Positions 52,717 through 63,079 are shown, numbered from the stretch's first letter. The stretch: 64,000 nucleotides of DNA from Gammaproteobacteria bacterium UBA7310 (GCA_002471665.1 DKQK01000059.1:54471-118470); one strand, 5' to 3'. The notes: generated by a model not told the origin, from the sequence alone. Numbers and translations are program-made.

Positions 52717-53804
52717 GCGGGTGACTCCGGCACCAGGGTAAGGCGGGCTGCCGGAAGCGCCGCCAGTAAAGCCGGCACAATGCGCTGCTTTAGCCACACT
52801 TCAAATTGCCCCAGGCACGCTGGGCCGTGTGCTTTCAAGGCGGCGATCTCCATCATGATGTAACGCAGGGACTGGGGTGTGTGCTCCAGGTAACCGGCTT
52901 TGTTGTCCCGATAGCGCAGGCGCGCGAAAATACCCGCCACCTTGAGGTGACGCTGGGCGCCCATGGCATTGAAATCCCGCCAGAATTGTTCATCATCAAC
53001 GGCAATGATACCGCCCTGCCTCAGGTGGGCTGCAAACCCATCCACCCAGCCTCGCACCCGCAGTGGATCCCAGGCTGGAAAGGTCTCATCCCGCAATAGC
53101 GACAGCACATCGTAGGTCACCGGGCCCAGCACGGCATCCTGAAAATCAATCACGCCCAGGGAATCATCCGCCAGCACCATCAGGTTCCGGGTATGGTAAT
53201 CGCGATGCACCGGCACCTGCGCCTGCTGCAATGCCCGTTGCTCAAGAAACAGAAAGACTTCCGACAACAGCGCATGCTCTGCCTCGGTCAATTCAAGTTG
53301 CAGGAAGCGCCGGCAGAACCAGTCCCGGAACAGCTCCATTTCCCGCTGCAACAACGCAGAATCATAGGGCGGCAACGGATCGGCCCTGAAATCAGCCGCC
53401 ATAATGCGCTGCAGCACCTGAAAGGCCTGATCGATGTAGTGCTCTGCGGTGTGCCCGTTGAGCACCTGCTTGAGCAGGGTATCCCCCAGATCAGAGAGCA
53501 ACATAAAACCCTGCTCCAGATCAGCGGCCAGCACCGCGGGCACCGGCACCCCGGCGGCGGCAAACACCCGGTCCACCCTGATGAACACCGGGTTATTCTC
53601 CTTATCCGGCGGGGCATCCACACCGATGCAGGAGCCCGGGCCCCGACGGCCGGCAAAGCGACAACGGAAATAACGCCGGAAACTGGCATCGCCCGACACC
53701 GTATCCAGTGTCAGCGCAGGGCCGTGATAGAGATCCAGTTCCGCAAGTTGGTGGTTCACCCAGGTGCTGAGTGCGTTCAATCGTTGATCCAATGGATGAT
53801 CCAT
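52713..53804 (-). CDS. amgK: N-acetylmuramate/N-acetylglucosamine kinase AmgK
   Basis: A 363-residue aminoglycoside-phosphotransferase-fold kinase: SGDASFRRYFR near the start, catalytic HRDYHTRNLMV, and metal-binding GVIDFQDAVLGP. Phosphorylates MurNAc at the anomeric position for MurU. The start at MDHPLDQRLNALSTWV is preferred by likeness to family N-termini; an in-frame ATG 16 codons upstream (53852) is possible. Divergent from lptD with a 100-bp gap. Confidence 0.9.
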   Translation of the reverse strand: MDHPLDQRLNALSTWVNHQLAELDLYHGPALTLDTVSGDASFRRYFRCRFAGRRGPGSCIGVDAPPDKENNPVFIRVDRVFAAAGVPVPAVLAADLEQGFMLLSDLGDTLLKQVLNGHTAEHYIDQAFQVLQRIMAADFRADPLPPYDSALLQREMELFRDWFCRRFLQLELTEAEHALLSEVFLFLEQRALQQAQVPVHRDYHTRNLMVLADDSLGVIDFQDAVLGPVTYDVLSLLRDETFPAWDPLRVRGWVDGFAAHLRQGGIIAVDDEQFWRDFNAMGAQRHLKVAGIFARLRYRDNKAGYLEHTPQSLRYIMMEIAALKAHGPACLGQFEVWLKQRIVPALLAALPAARLTLVPESPA

Positions 53805-53904
53805 AGGGGATGGCAAATTTGTGACTCGTATCATGTGATCGTGTATCATCACACCAGACTTAAAACAGGGTCAAGCACCCACATCACATTCCGAACCTTA
53901 GTTC

Positions 53905-56328
53905 ATGAATTGGAAACGAATTTTCACCGCCTTCCTGGTGATGGCGGTCAGCGTCGCGTCGGCCTCTGCCGAGGAGGGCGCTGGCGACAGCAGCACGCCA
54001 CCCAACACAGCCCAACAGGACCAGTCCGCCCAAACCGAAGCCGCCAGCGACAACCCCTACCGCCACCTGGATTGGGTGACGGCGGCTGATCTGGCTGCCA
54101 TGCCCGCCGATCGGCGGCCGAGGTTCACCGGCATCTGCGAAGGGGTCTATCTGGCTCCGGCCATGACCCAGGGTGACCCCACCCAGTCCCAGATCGAGGC
54201 TTCCGCCGATCGCTTTGACACCCTGCCGGACGGCACCAACGTGCTCAGTGGAGCGGTGGTGCTGAAACAGGGCAACCGGGAACTGTACAGCGAAGAGATC
54301 CGCCTCAACCGCATCACCCGGGCCACCTCGCTCAAGGGTGACGTTAAAATTCGCCAGGAGGGCATGTTGATTCTGGGGGATAGCGCCGAAATCAATCTCA
54401 ATGAGAAAAAACTGGATGTGCAGAACACCGAGTACGTGATTCACAACATCCATGTGCACGGCACCGCCGGCCGCATCTATAACCCGGAAGAGCGGGTACT
54501 GGTGCTGGATAACAGCACCTACACCACCTGCGAGCCGGGCAGCGAAGCCTGGGTGATCAAAGCGGATGAAATCCAGCTGAATGAAGAATCCGGCTGGGGT
54601 GAAGTATCCGGCGCCACCGTAGAGCTGGGCGGTGTTCCGATCGTCTATCTGCCCTGGTGGACATTCCCCATTGACGACCGCCGCCAATCCGGCTTTCTGT
54701 TCCCCAGCATCGGCAGCGGTGATAACGGTCTGGATTTCTCCACACCCTACTATCTCAACCTGGCACCCAATTACGATGCCACCCTGACCCCCCGCTATCT
54801 GGCTGAGCGCGGTGAAATGCTGGAGGGGGAATTTCGCTACCTGTCGGACCACACCGGGGGCACCGTTGGCCTGGGTTACATGCCCAATGACCAGGAGTAC
54901 GGCGACAGCCGCTCGCTGTTTACCTGGCAGCACAAGGGCACTTATCAAAATGATGCCTGGGAAAATCGGGTCGATTATACCCGGGTAGGGGACAGCGATC
55001 ATTTTCTGGATCTGGACACCACGCTCAATACCAGCGCCAAAACCCATCTGGATCAGAAAGCCAGCCTGCAGTACTTTGGTGATCACTGGAACAGCAACGT
55101 ACTGGTCAGGCAGTTCCAGACCATCGATGAGCTGATTGACGACGAAGACCTGCCCTACCGCATGCTGCCGCAACTGCGGGCCAGCGGCCGCTATCCATTC
55201 GACGACAATCGGCTGCAACTGGGCATCAGTGGCGAATACACCTACTTCGATCATCCGGAGGAAATCGTCAACGGGCCCACCAGCGCAGAGCGGGTGCGGG
55301 TAATTCCTTCCCTGAGTTATAATTACCGCCGCCCCTGGGGCTTTGTGGTTCCCAAACTGTCCAACTACCAGCGCTACTATGACCTGAGCCAGGTGGATCT
55401 GGTGGACAACGAAGCAACCCTCACCAACAACATCTTCAGCCTGGATAGCGGCCTGTACCTGGATCGGCCTTTCGCCTTCAACAATACCAATTATTTACAA
55501 ACCCTGGAGCCCAGGATCTTCTATTTGTATTCGCCATACCGGGATCAAAATGACCTGCCCCTGTTCGATACCGCCAAAACCAGCTTCAGTTTCGAACAAT
55601 TGTTCCGCGAAAACCGCTTTACCGGCGGCGACCGTATCGGCGACGCCAACCAGGTGTCCGTGGGGTTAACCTCGCGCCTGATCAATCATGACACGGGGGA
55701 AGAAGAGGTGAATGTCAGCCTGGGACAGATTTTCTATCTGCGGGATCGGGAAGTACAATTGTCACCCGACGATGACGTCGAAGAAACCACGCTGTCCCCC
55801 TTCGTGGCCCGCATGAGCTGGTTGATCAACCGACAATGGTCGTGGCGCGCTGAAACCCAGCTGGACACTCAGGAAAACAATCTGGACAGCGTGGTCACCG
55901 GGTTTCGTTACCGGGATGAATTCAACAATCTGATCAACATCAATTTCAACTACTACGACAGCGGTGCGGTCATCGCCGACCCGGAATCGGAGGACATCAA
56001 ACAGTCCGATATCTCATTTATGTGGAGTGTTTCCCAACGCTGGGGCATCATCGGCCGCTGGGGTTTCGATATGAAACAACAGCGCTCCTACGATAACATC
56101 GTCGGCGTAGAGTACGAGAGCTGCTGCTGGCGCGCGCGCCTGGTGAACCGACGCTACCTGAAAGAGTCCAATGATGCAGACGAGATCGTTGAGGCCTCCC
56201 AGGGCATCTTTTTGCAGTTTGAATTGAAAGGCTTAGGTGGCCTGGGCGGCGCTGTGGACCGCATGCTGGATGATGCCATCTCCGGCTATCGGGAACGGGA
56301 AGAAGCCCGCCCCAGCAACTTTTATTAA
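53905..56328 (+). CDS. lptD: LPS-assembly protein LptD
   Basis: An 807-residue outer-membrane barrel that places LPS in the outer leaflet with LptE. Signal peptide MNWKRIFTAFLVMAVSVASA; first cysteine C78 (ICEG), then an OstA-type jellyroll (ADRFDTLPDGTNVLSGAVVL, TRATSLKGDVKIRQEG), then the barrel with FPSIGSGDNGLDFSTPYYLN and LEPRIFYLYSP. The C-terminal cysteine pair sits in YESCCWRARL, which fits the inter-domain disulfides of LptD. First gene of a long run with surA, pdxA, rsmA and apaGH. Confidence 0.95.
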   Translation: MNWKRIFTAFLVMAVSVASASAEEGAGDSSTPPNTAQQDQSAQTEAASDNPYRHLDWVTAADLAAMPADRRPRFTGICEGVYLAPAMTQGDPTQSQIEASADRFDTLPDGTNVLSGAVVLKQGNRELYSEEIRLNRITRATSLKGDVKIRQEGMLILGDSAEINLNEKKLDVQNTEYVIHNIHVHGTAGRIYNPEERVLVLDNSTYTTCEPGSEAWVIKADEIQLNEESGWGEVSGATVELGGVPIVYLPWWTFPIDDRRQSGFLFPSIGSGDNGLDFSTPYYLNLAPNYDATLTPRYLAERGEMLEGEFRYLSDHTGGTVGLGYMPNDQEYGDSRSLFTWQHKGTYQNDAWENRVDYTRVGDSDHFLDLDTTLNTSAKTHLDQKASLQYFGDHWNSNVLVRQFQTIDELIDDEDLPYRMLPQLRASGRYPFDDNRLQLGISGEYTYFDHPEEIVNGPTSAERVRVIPSLSYNYRRPWGFVVPKLSNYQRYYDLSQVDLVDNEATLTNNIFSLDSGLYLDRPFAFNNTNYLQTLEPRIFYLYSPYRDQNDLPLFDTAKTSFSFEQLFRENRFTGGDRIGDANQVSVGLTSRLINHDTGEEEVNVSLGQIFYLRDREVQLSPDDDVEETTLSPFVARMSWLINRQWSWRAETQLDTQENNLDSVVTGFRYRDEFNNLININFNYYDSGAVIADPESEDIKQSDISFMWSVSQRWGIIGRWGFDMKQQRSYDNIVGVEYESCCWRARLVNRRYLKESNDADEIVEASQGIFLQFELKGLGGLGGAVDRMLDDAISGYREREEARPSNFY

Positions 56329-56361
56329 CCTTAATTCGCAATAACCGAGTTTTATACCCAG

Positions 56362-57660
56362 ATGATTTTGCTAACCAGAACATACCACCGCGTCACCTTA
56401 CACAGCCTGTTGGCGGCACTGCTTATGCTTGCTGCCGGCCTGCATGCCGAACCCAGGGAACTCGACCGGGTGGTGGCGGTTGTGGATGACGATATAATCA
56501 TGGAAACCGAATTGCTGGAGCGCACCGCCAGCATTCGTGCCCGCATGCGCGACCAGCAAACCCAACTGCCACCCACCGATGTGCTGTTGGAACAGGTGCT
56601 GGAGCGCATGATCGTAGAAAGCATCGAACTGCAGATGGCTGAGAAGGCCGGCATCCGGGTCAGTGACAACCAACTCAATGAAACCCTGGCCAACATCGCG
56701 CGCCAGAACAACATGACCACGGAAGCCTTTCGCGAGACTGTCCTCAGTGAAGGCATGTCCTGGCCCGCGTTACGGGACCAGATCCGCCGGGAGCTGACCG
56801 TCAACCAACTGCGCCAGCGCCGTGTCGGCGGTCGCATCCAGATTACGGACCAGGATGTCGACAACTTTCTCAATTCAGAAGTGGCCAAGACCAATCTGGC
56901 CCCGGACTATCGCCTGGGGCACATCTTGATTGCCATTGACAACCAAACCCCTCCCCAGGTAGCCGAAGAAACTGCCATGATGGTGTATCAGAAACTGCAG
57001 GACGGGGCTGATTTTGCCGCCCTGGCAGTGCGGTATTCGAGTGGTGATGCGGCCTTGTCCGGGGGCGACCTGGGCTGGCGCAAAGCCGCCCAACTGCCCA
57101 CCCTGTTCTCCGATACAGTGCTGGACATGGGCGCAGGCGACGTATCCGCGCCGATTCGCAGTGCCAGTGGCTACCACATCATAAAGGTACTGGAACTGCG
57201 GGGCGGCACCGAGCAGATCGTCCAGCAGACCAAGGCCCGTCATATTCTGGTGAAGCCCAACGAGATCCGCAGCGAAACCGAAACCCGCACACTGATCGAG
57301 GATATTTACCGGCAATTACAGCAGGATCCGGATCAGTTCGAAACCCTGGCAAAAACCTACTCGGATGACCCGGGCAGCGCCCTGCAGGGTGGCAGCCTGG
57401 GCTGGGTCAACCCGGGCACCATGGTGCCCGAGTTCGAACAGCAGATGCAGGCAGCCCAAATCGGCGAAATATCGCAGCCGTTTCGCAGCGACTTTGGCTG
57501 GCACATCCTGCAGGTGGAAGAGCGTCGCAGCCAGGACATGAGTGAAGAGTTCCGCCGTAGCCGCGCCCGGCAAATGCTGCAAAAACGCCGCTTTGACGAA
57601 GAGCTGGACGGCTGGCTGCGGGAAATCCGCCAAAACGCCTATGTTGAGATCAAACTCTGA
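56362..57660 (+). CDS. surA: Periplasmic chaperone / peptidyl-prolyl isomerase SurA
   Basis: A 432-residue periplasmic chaperone for outer-membrane proteins. Signal segment LLAALLMLAAGLHAEP; N-terminal SurA domain (LDRVVAVVDDDIIMETELL); two parvulin domains, about 175-275 (YRLGHILIAIDNQ, LSGGDLGWRK) and 285-385 (ARHILVKPN, LQGGSLGWVNPG); C-terminal helix to residue 432. Normal size. Lies 33 bp after lptD, which is itself a SurA client. Confidence 0.95.
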   Translation: MILLTRTYHRVTLHSLLAALLMLAAGLHAEPRELDRVVAVVDDDIIMETELLERTASIRARMRDQQTQLPPTDVLLEQVLERMIVESIELQMAEKAGIRVSDNQLNETLANIARQNNMTTEAFRETVLSEGMSWPALRDQIRRELTVNQLRQRRVGGRIQITDQDVDNFLNSEVAKTNLAPDYRLGHILIAIDNQTPPQVAEETAMMVYQKLQDGADFAALAVRYSSGDAALSGGDLGWRKAAQLPTLFSDTVLDMGAGDVSAPIRSASGYHIIKVLELRGGTEQIVQQTKARHILVKPNEIRSETETRTLIEDIYRQLQQDPDQFETLAKTYSDDPGSALQGGSLGWVNPGTMVPEFEQQMQAAQIGEISQPFRSDFGWHILQVEERRSQDMSEEFRRSRARQMLQKRRFDEELDGWLREIRQNAYVEIKL

Positions 57661-58653
57661 ATGGATATTGCCATTACGGCCGGGGAACCCGCCGGCATCG
57701 GCCCGGATCTGGTGCTGCAACTGGCGCAACAGCAGGATTACAGCCGCTGGGTGGTGATCGCCGACCCGGACTTGCTGCAGCAGCGGGCCCGCGCCCTGGG
57801 CATTCCCATTGCCCTGCAGGACTGGCAATCCAAAACGGCAAATGCACTGCGCGTGTTGCCGGTGAGCATGGCAGAGCCCTGTCAGCCCGGACAGCTCAAC
57901 CCCAACAATGCCCCCTATGTGCTGGCCACGTTGGATCAGGCCATTGATGGCTGTCGCCAGGGGCAGTTTGCCGCCCTGGTCACCTGCCCGGTGCAAAAAT
58001 CCGTCATCAATGAAGCCGGTATCGCCTTCAGTGGCCATACCGAGTATCTGCAACAGCGCTGCGGCGTAAGCAAGGTGGTGATGATGCTGGCCACAGACGG
58101 ACTGCGGGTGGCCCTGGCCACCACGCACTTACCATTGCGCCAGGTGGCAGACGCGCTCAGCCAAGAAAGCCTGGAACAGGTACTGCGCATCACACATCAC
58201 AGCCTGCAAACCCAGTTTGCCATCCCCAACCCCAGAATTCTGGTATGCGGACTCAACCCCCACGCCGGCGAATCCGGCCATCTGGGGCGCGAAGAAATCG
58301 ACATCATGATTCCGGTTTTGCAGCAGCTGCAGACCGAAGGTCTGGACCTGAGCCACCCCCTCCCCGCCGACACCCTGTTCACCCCCGGCTACCTGCAACA
58401 GGCGGACGCGGTGGTGGCCATGTACCATGATCAGGGGCTACCGGTACTGAAGCACATGGGATTCGGCAATGCCGTCAACATCACCCTGGGTCTGCCCATT
58501 ATCCGCACCTCGGTGGATCACGGCACGGCACTGGATCTGGCGGGCAGCGGCAGGGCCGATACCGGCAGCCTCGCCACCGCCATCGGCTACGCCCTGTCCA
58601 TGGCCGCATCCCGGGGCCATTCCACTCCCCACGGAGGAGCACAGCATGGCTAA
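57661..58653 (+). CDS. pdxA: 4-hydroxythreonine-4-phosphate dehydrogenase
   Basis: Pyridoxal phosphate synthesis; NAD-dependent. A 330-residue protein: ITAGEPAGIGPDL at the start, FSGHTEYLQQRCG, LVCGLNPHAGESGHLGREE with metal-binding His, and MYHDQGLPVLKHMGFGNAVNITLGLP. Begins on the base after the surA stop and overlaps rsmA by 8 bp. Confidence 0.96.
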   Translation: MDIAITAGEPAGIGPDLVLQLAQQQDYSRWVVIADPDLLQQRARALGIPIALQDWQSKTANALRVLPVSMAEPCQPGQLNPNNAPYVLATLDQAIDGCRQGQFAALVTCPVQKSVINEAGIAFSGHTEYLQQRCGVSKVVMMLATDGLRVALATTHLPLRQVADALSQESLEQVLRITHHSLQTQFAIPNPRILVCGLNPHAGESGHLGREEIDIMIPVLQQLQTEGLDLSHPLPADTLFTPGYLQQADAVVAMYHDQGLPVLKHMGFGNAVNITLGLPIIRTSVDHGTALDLAGSGRADTGSLATAIGYALSMAASRGHSTPHGGAQHG

Positions 58654-59467
58654 GGGCAGAAAACCCGGCTTCAGCAAGCACCAGCCACGCAAGCGATTCG
58701 GTCAGAATTTTCTGCAGGACCCTGGGGTGATTGACAACATCATCCAGTGCATCGCCCCCCAGGCGGAGGATCTGATGGTGGAAATCGGCCCCGGCCTGGG
58801 GGCACTCACTGAGCACCTCATTGATCAGGTCGGGCAATTGGCGGTGGTGGAACTGGACCGGGATCTGATTCCCAATCTACGCATCAGTTTCGCCACCCGT
58901 AATAATTTCCATATTTATGAAGGGGATGCGCTCAAATTCAACTACGGCCGTATTATTGACGATCTGGGTGAACAGAAAATGCGCATTGTAGGCAACCTGC
59001 CCTACAACATCTCCACCCCCCTGCTCTTTCATCTGATCGATTACCATGACCACATCCACGACATGCACTTTATGTTGCAGAAAGAGGTGGTGGACAGAAT
59101 GGCGGCCGGTGTTGGAGACAGTGCCTATGGTCGGCTGAGCATCATGATTCAGTACTATTGCCAGGTCAGCCCATTGTTCCAGGTGCCGCCCACCGCGTTC
59201 AATCCACCGCCCAAAGTGGATTCGGCCATCGTCCGGCTGGTGCCCCACACCACCCTGCCGGTGACCACCCGCTGCACCCGCAGCCTCAACAAAATCGTCA
59301 CAGCGGCATTCAACCAACGGCGCAAAACCATTCGAAATGCCTTAAAATCATATGCAGATGACGCACTACTGGAGGAAGCAGGCATCCGCCCGGAGGTTCG
59401 ACCCGAGCAGGTATCTCTGGCACAGTATGCCCACCTCACGGATCTCACCTTGCTGAGAGACGGCTAA
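58646..59467 (+). CDS. rsmA: 16S rRNA dimethyltransferase RsmA (KsgA)
   Basis: Dimethylates two adjacent adenosines near the 3' end of 16S rRNA. 273 residues from MAKGRKPGFSKHQPRKRFGQ; the SAM-binding EIGPGLGALTEHLI, the catalytic NLPYNISTPLLF and the C-terminal FNQRRKTIRNAL are all present. GGAGGAG lies before the ATG. Open frame continues upstream inside pdxA, but this start gives the usual length. Confidence 0.96.
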   Translation: MAKGRKPGFSKHQPRKRFGQNFLQDPGVIDNIIQCIAPQAEDLMVEIGPGLGALTEHLIDQVGQLAVVELDRDLIPNLRISFATRNNFHIYEGDALKFNYGRIIDDLGEQKMRIVGNLPYNISTPLLFHLIDYHDHIHDMHFMLQKEVVDRMAAGVGDSAYGRLSIMIQYYCQVSPLFQVPPTAFNPPPKVDSAIVRLVPHTTLPVTTRCTRSLNKIVTAAFNQRRKTIRNALKSYADDALLEEAGIRPEVRPEQVSLAQYAHLTDLTLLRDG

Positions 59468-59534
59468 CCCATAAACCGTTTTTCTGCCGTCACCACAGTG
59501 AAGACCGTCACGACACTCAGGAGCCATATATTTC

Positions 59535-59921
59535 ATGCACAGCGAGCAGGCAGCCAACGGCATTCAGGTACAGGTGAAAAGCGAATACGTACCGGATCAG
59601 TCCAGTCAGGATGAGAACCGCTATGTGTTCACCTACCACGTAATTATTGAAAACTGCGGCAACCTGCCGGCCCAACTGCTGTCCCGCCACTGGGTTATCA
59701 CCGATGGAAACCAGAAAGTACAGGAGGTCCGTGGTGAAGGGGTTATCGGTGAACAGCCTACCATCATGCCCGGTGAAACCTACGAATACAGCAGCGGGGC
59801 CGTACTGCAAACCCCGGTGGGCAGCATGCAGGGCTCCTACCAGATGATCGATGCCACCGGCCTCAAGTTTGACGCCAGGATTCCCGTGTTCACCCTGGCG
59901 ACGCCACGGGCTCTGCATTAA
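59535..59921 (+). CDS. apaG: ApaG (Co2+/Mg2+ efflux-type) protein
   Basis: 128 residues with the ApaG beta-sandwich: VFTYHVIIENCGNLPAQLLSR, HWVITDGNQKVQEVRGEGVIGEQP, MPGETYEYSSGAVLQTPVGSM. Widely conserved between ksgA and apaH; role in metal tolerance is reported but not settled. AGGAG precedes the ATG. Overlaps apaH by one base (TAATG). Confidence 0.95.
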   Translation: MHSEQAANGIQVQVKSEYVPDQSSQDENRYVFTYHVIIENCGNLPAQLLSRHWVITDGNQKVQEVRGEGVIGEQPTIMPGETYEYSSGAVLQTPVGSMQGSYQMIDATGLKFDARIPVFTLATPRALH

Positions 59922-60730
59922 TGGCAACCTACGCCATCGGTGATCTGCAGGGCTGCTATGAGGCCTTCCGCTGTCTGCTGCAGCAATTGCAGTTCAATCC
60001 TGACCGCGATCAGCTCTGGCTGGCGGGGGATCTGGTGAACCGCGGGCCGGATTCCCTCAAAACCCTCCAATACTGCCATGACCTGCGGGATAACCTGGTG
60101 ACGGTGCTGGGCAATCACGATCTGCACATGCTGGCGGTACTGGAGGGCAGCCTCAAGCCCAAACGCAAAGACACCTTCCAGGATGTTATGGCATCCGGGC
60201 ACCGGGATGTATTGGCACAATGGCTGCATCAATGCCCATTAATGCACGAGAACCAGGAATGGGTAATGAGTCACGCCGGGATCTACCCCGGCTGGGATCT
60301 GGCAACCGCCCGGCGCTGCGCCCGGGAAGTGGAAGCGGTATTACAAAGCCCCCAGCAAAGGCAGGTGTTTTTTGCCCATATGTACGGTAACGAACCCGCC
60401 CATTGGGACGAATCCCTGCAGGGGCCGGACCGGTGGCGGACTATCACCAACTTTTTTACCCGCATGCGGCTGATCGACGATGCCGGCAACATGGATTTCC
60501 AGTACAAGGAATCCCTGACCGATGCACCAACCGGGTTCAGCCCCTGGTTCAAATGGCACAATCGGGTGCCGATCGAAAAAGGGCTGCTGTTTGGTCACTG
60601 GGCGGCCCTGGAGGGCAACACGGAAGATCGCAACATCATCGGGCTTGATACCGGCTGTGTCTGGGGCAATCAACTAAGCGCCTATTGTCTGGAAACAGGG
60701 CAATGGACCCGTTGTGACTGTCGGCACTGA
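59921..60730 (+). CDS. apaH: Bis(5'-nucleosyl)-tetraphosphatase, symmetrical
   Basis: Splits Ap4A to two ADP. A 269-residue metallophosphatase: IGDLQGCYEAF, LAGDLVNRGPDSLKTL, VLGNHDLHMLA and the late FGHWAALEG motif. Last gene of the surA-pdxA-rsmA-apaGH run; no clear terminator follows. Confidence 0.96.
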   Translation: MATYAIGDLQGCYEAFRCLLQQLQFNPDRDQLWLAGDLVNRGPDSLKTLQYCHDLRDNLVTVLGNHDLHMLAVLEGSLKPKRKDTFQDVMASGHRDVLAQWLHQCPLMHENQEWVMSHAGIYPGWDLATARRCAREVEAVLQSPQQRQVFFAHMYGNEPAHWDESLQGPDRWRTITNFFTRMRLIDDAGNMDFQYKESLTDAPTGFSPWFKWHNRVPIEKGLLFGHWAALEGNTEDRNIIGLDTGCVWGNQLSAYCLETGQWTRCDCRH

Positions 60731-61129
60731 ACGGGTGACTAACTGGGTTATCCACAGCCTGATTTTCATATAAGCATCACCAGCTTTATTCCATCACTGC
60801 TTATGAAAACCGGTGCCCGATCGCTACACCCACCTGCCGGCACTCGGGGCGCTTTCAAGTGATCGATTACACAACCCAAACGGGCTTGTTGGCCGATGAA
60901 AACCCATTGCCGACCCAGCTTAAAACGTTGCCGAATGCATGTCACTACGCTGGGTAATATTTCTCGACTGAAATTATTTTTTTTTGGAAAAATCAAAATA
61001 AGTTCTTTTCTTTCAAGCGTTTTTACTTTTTCATACTAAGATATAAATAGGAAGGAATTTGATTTGGAACCTATGCTGTCTCAAAAACTCAAATTGTAAA
61101 GACCAATCGCGGTAACATGAGGTAGACCT
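60731..61129. promoter_or_regulatory. Upstream region of prkA
   Basis: 400 bp without a supported gene. The last 160 bp are AT-rich, with AGATATAAATAG near 61040 as a possible -10 and GAGG seven bases before the prkA ATG. I looked for a sigma-54 -24/-12 pair, since the E. coli homologue is RpoN-dependent; TTGGAACC near 61062 does not have GC at the right distance. Confidence 0.4.
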
Positions 61130-63052
61130 ATGAGCATATTTAGTCACTACCAGACCCGGTACGAAGTTTCGCAAGAGGAAGAATACACCCTCCAGGAATA
61201 TCTGGATATTTGTAAGAACGACCCTTCTGCCTACGCCAGCGCACCCGAACGCATGCTGAAAGCCATCGGCGAACCTGAACTAGTCGATACCTCTATGGAC
61301 CCGCGACTCTCCCGCATTTTTTCCAACAAAATTATTCGTCGCTATCCGGCCTTCAGTGAATTTTACGGCATGGAGGAATGCATCGAACAAATCGTTTCTT
61401 ACTTCCGCCACGCTGCTCAGGGCCTGGAAGAGAAAAAACAAATTCTATATTTACTGGGCCCGGTGGGCGGTGGTAAATCCTCACTGGCAGAACGATTAAA
61501 ACACCTGATCGAAAAAATACATTTTTATGCCATCAAGGATTCTCCGGTCAATGAATCGCCCCTGAATCTGTTCGCTCCGGAAGAGGACGCAGGCATTCTG
61601 GAAGAAGAGTACGGCATACCCCGACGCTACCTGAAAGGCATCATGTCGCCCTGGGCGGTAAAACGCCTGCATGAATACAACGGCGACATTTCCAAATTCA
61701 AAGTGGTAAAACTGTACCCATCCATTCTTGATCAGATTGCAGTTGCCAAAACTGAACCGGGTGATGAGAACAACCAGGACATTTCCAGCCTGGTGGGCAA
61801 AGTGGATATTCGCAAACTGGAGGAATTCGCGCAAAATGATCCCGATTGTTATGCCTTCTCCGGTGGGTTGTGCAAAGCCAATCAGGGTCTGCTGGAATTT
61901 GTGGAGATGTTCAAGGCACCCATTAAAGTCCTGCACCCGTTGTTGACCGCTACTCAGGAAGGCAACTACAACAGTACGGAAGGCATGGGCGCTATCCCGT
62001 TTGACGGCATTGTCCTGGCACACTCCAACGAATCGGAATGGCAGGCATTTCGCAACAACAAAAACAACGAAGCTTTTATCGACCGAATTTACATCGTGAA
62101 AGTGCCCTACTGCCTGCGCGTCACCGAAGAAATCAAGATTTATGAAAAGTTGCTGCAGAACAGTTCCCTGTCCAATGCCCACTGTGCACCCGATACCTTG
62201 CGTATGCTGGCCCAGTTCACCACACTGTCGCGACTGAAAGAACCGGAAAATTCCTCCATCTACTCCAAGATGCGTATCTACGATGGGGAAAACCTGAAAG
62301 ACACAGACCCCAAGGCCAAGTCCTATCAGGAATACCGGGATTCCGCCGGTGTTGATGAAGGCATGGATGGTTTGTCCACCCGCTTCGCTTTCAAAATACT
62401 GTCCAAGGTATTCAACTACGATCATGCGGAAGTAGCCGCCAATCCGGTACACCTGCTGCACGTTCTGGAAAACGCCATCGACCAGGAACAATTCCCGGCC
62501 GAAACCCGGGAACGCTACCTGCGTTTTATCAAGGAATTCCTGGCGCCCCGCTACGTGGAATTCATCGGCAAGGAGATCCAGACCGCGTACCTGGAATCCT
62601 ACTCGGAATATGGTCAGAATATTTTCGACCGCTATGTTACCTACGCCGACTTCTGGATTCAGGATCAGGAATACCGTGATCCCGATACTGGGGAAATCTT
62701 TGATCGCAAATCGTTGAACGATGAGCTGGAAAAAATCGAGAAACCCGCCGGCATCAGCAATCCAAAAGACTTCCGTAACGAGGTGGTGAACTTTGTACTG
62801 AGGGCCCGCGCCAACCACGCCGGCAAAAATCCCTCCTGGCTCAGTTATGAAAAACTGCGCACCGTCATAGAGAAGAAGATGTTCTCCAACACCGAAGATC
62901 TACTGCCGGTTATTTCTTTCAATCCCAAGGCATCACAAGGGGATCAGAAGAAACACGAGGACTTCGTCAAACGCATGGTGGAACGTGGTTACACCGAGAA
63001 GCAGGTACGCCTGCTGTCAGAATGGTACCTGCGGGTTCGAAAATCGCAGTAA
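61130..63052 (+). CDS. prkA: PrkA/YeaG serine protein kinase
   Basis: A 640-residue cytoplasmic protein with an AAA-like N-terminal domain (P-loop GPVGGGKS at 110-117, then Walker B-like region) and a C-terminal kinase-like region, as in PrkA/YeaG. Conserved stretches include YPAFSEFYGMEE, GAIPFDGIVLAHSNESEWQ, DRIYIVKVPYCLRVTEEIKIY and GLSTRFAFKILS. In E. coli YeaG works with YeaH in nitrogen starvation and other stress. yeaH follows after 27 bp, forming the operon. Confidence 0.95.
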   Translation: MSIFSHYQTRYEVSQEEEYTLQEYLDICKNDPSAYASAPERMLKAIGEPELVDTSMDPRLSRIFSNKIIRRYPAFSEFYGMEECIEQIVSYFRHAAQGLEEKKQILYLLGPVGGGKSSLAERLKHLIEKIHFYAIKDSPVNESPLNLFAPEEDAGILEEEYGIPRRYLKGIMSPWAVKRLHEYNGDISKFKVVKLYPSILDQIAVAKTEPGDENNQDISSLVGKVDIRKLEEFAQNDPDCYAFSGGLCKANQGLLEFVEMFKAPIKVLHPLLTATQEGNYNSTEGMGAIPFDGIVLAHSNESEWQAFRNNKNNEAFIDRIYIVKVPYCLRVTEEIKIYEKLLQNSSLSNAHCAPDTLRMLAQFTTLSRLKEPENSSIYSKMRIYDGENLKDTDPKAKSYQEYRDSAGVDEGMDGLSTRFAFKILSKVFNYDHAEVAANPVHLLHVLENAIDQEQFPAETRERYLRFIKEFLAPRYVEFIGKEIQTAYLESYSEYGQNIFDRYVTYADFWIQDQEYRDPDTGEIFDRKSLNDELEKIEKPAGISNPKDFRNEVVNFVLRARANHAGKNPSWLSYEKLRTVIEKKMFSNTEDLLPVISFNPKASQGDQKKHEDFVKRMVERGYTEKQVRLLSEWYLRVRKSQ

Positions 63053-63079
63053 TGCGGAACATCCGCTAAGGGTGAAACA

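Noticed and set aside
53884..55254. 456-codon minus-strand frame across lptD
   Set aside because: Long because of codon bias in lptD; repetitive hydrophobic and Gly/Ala composition with no domain.
61040..61100. Sigma-54 promoter before prkA
   Set aside because: Expected from the E. coli homologue, but no GG-N10-GC pair with a good consensus is present.
61496..62818. 440-codon minus-strand frame across prkA
   Set aside because: Antisense shadow of a conserved gene.
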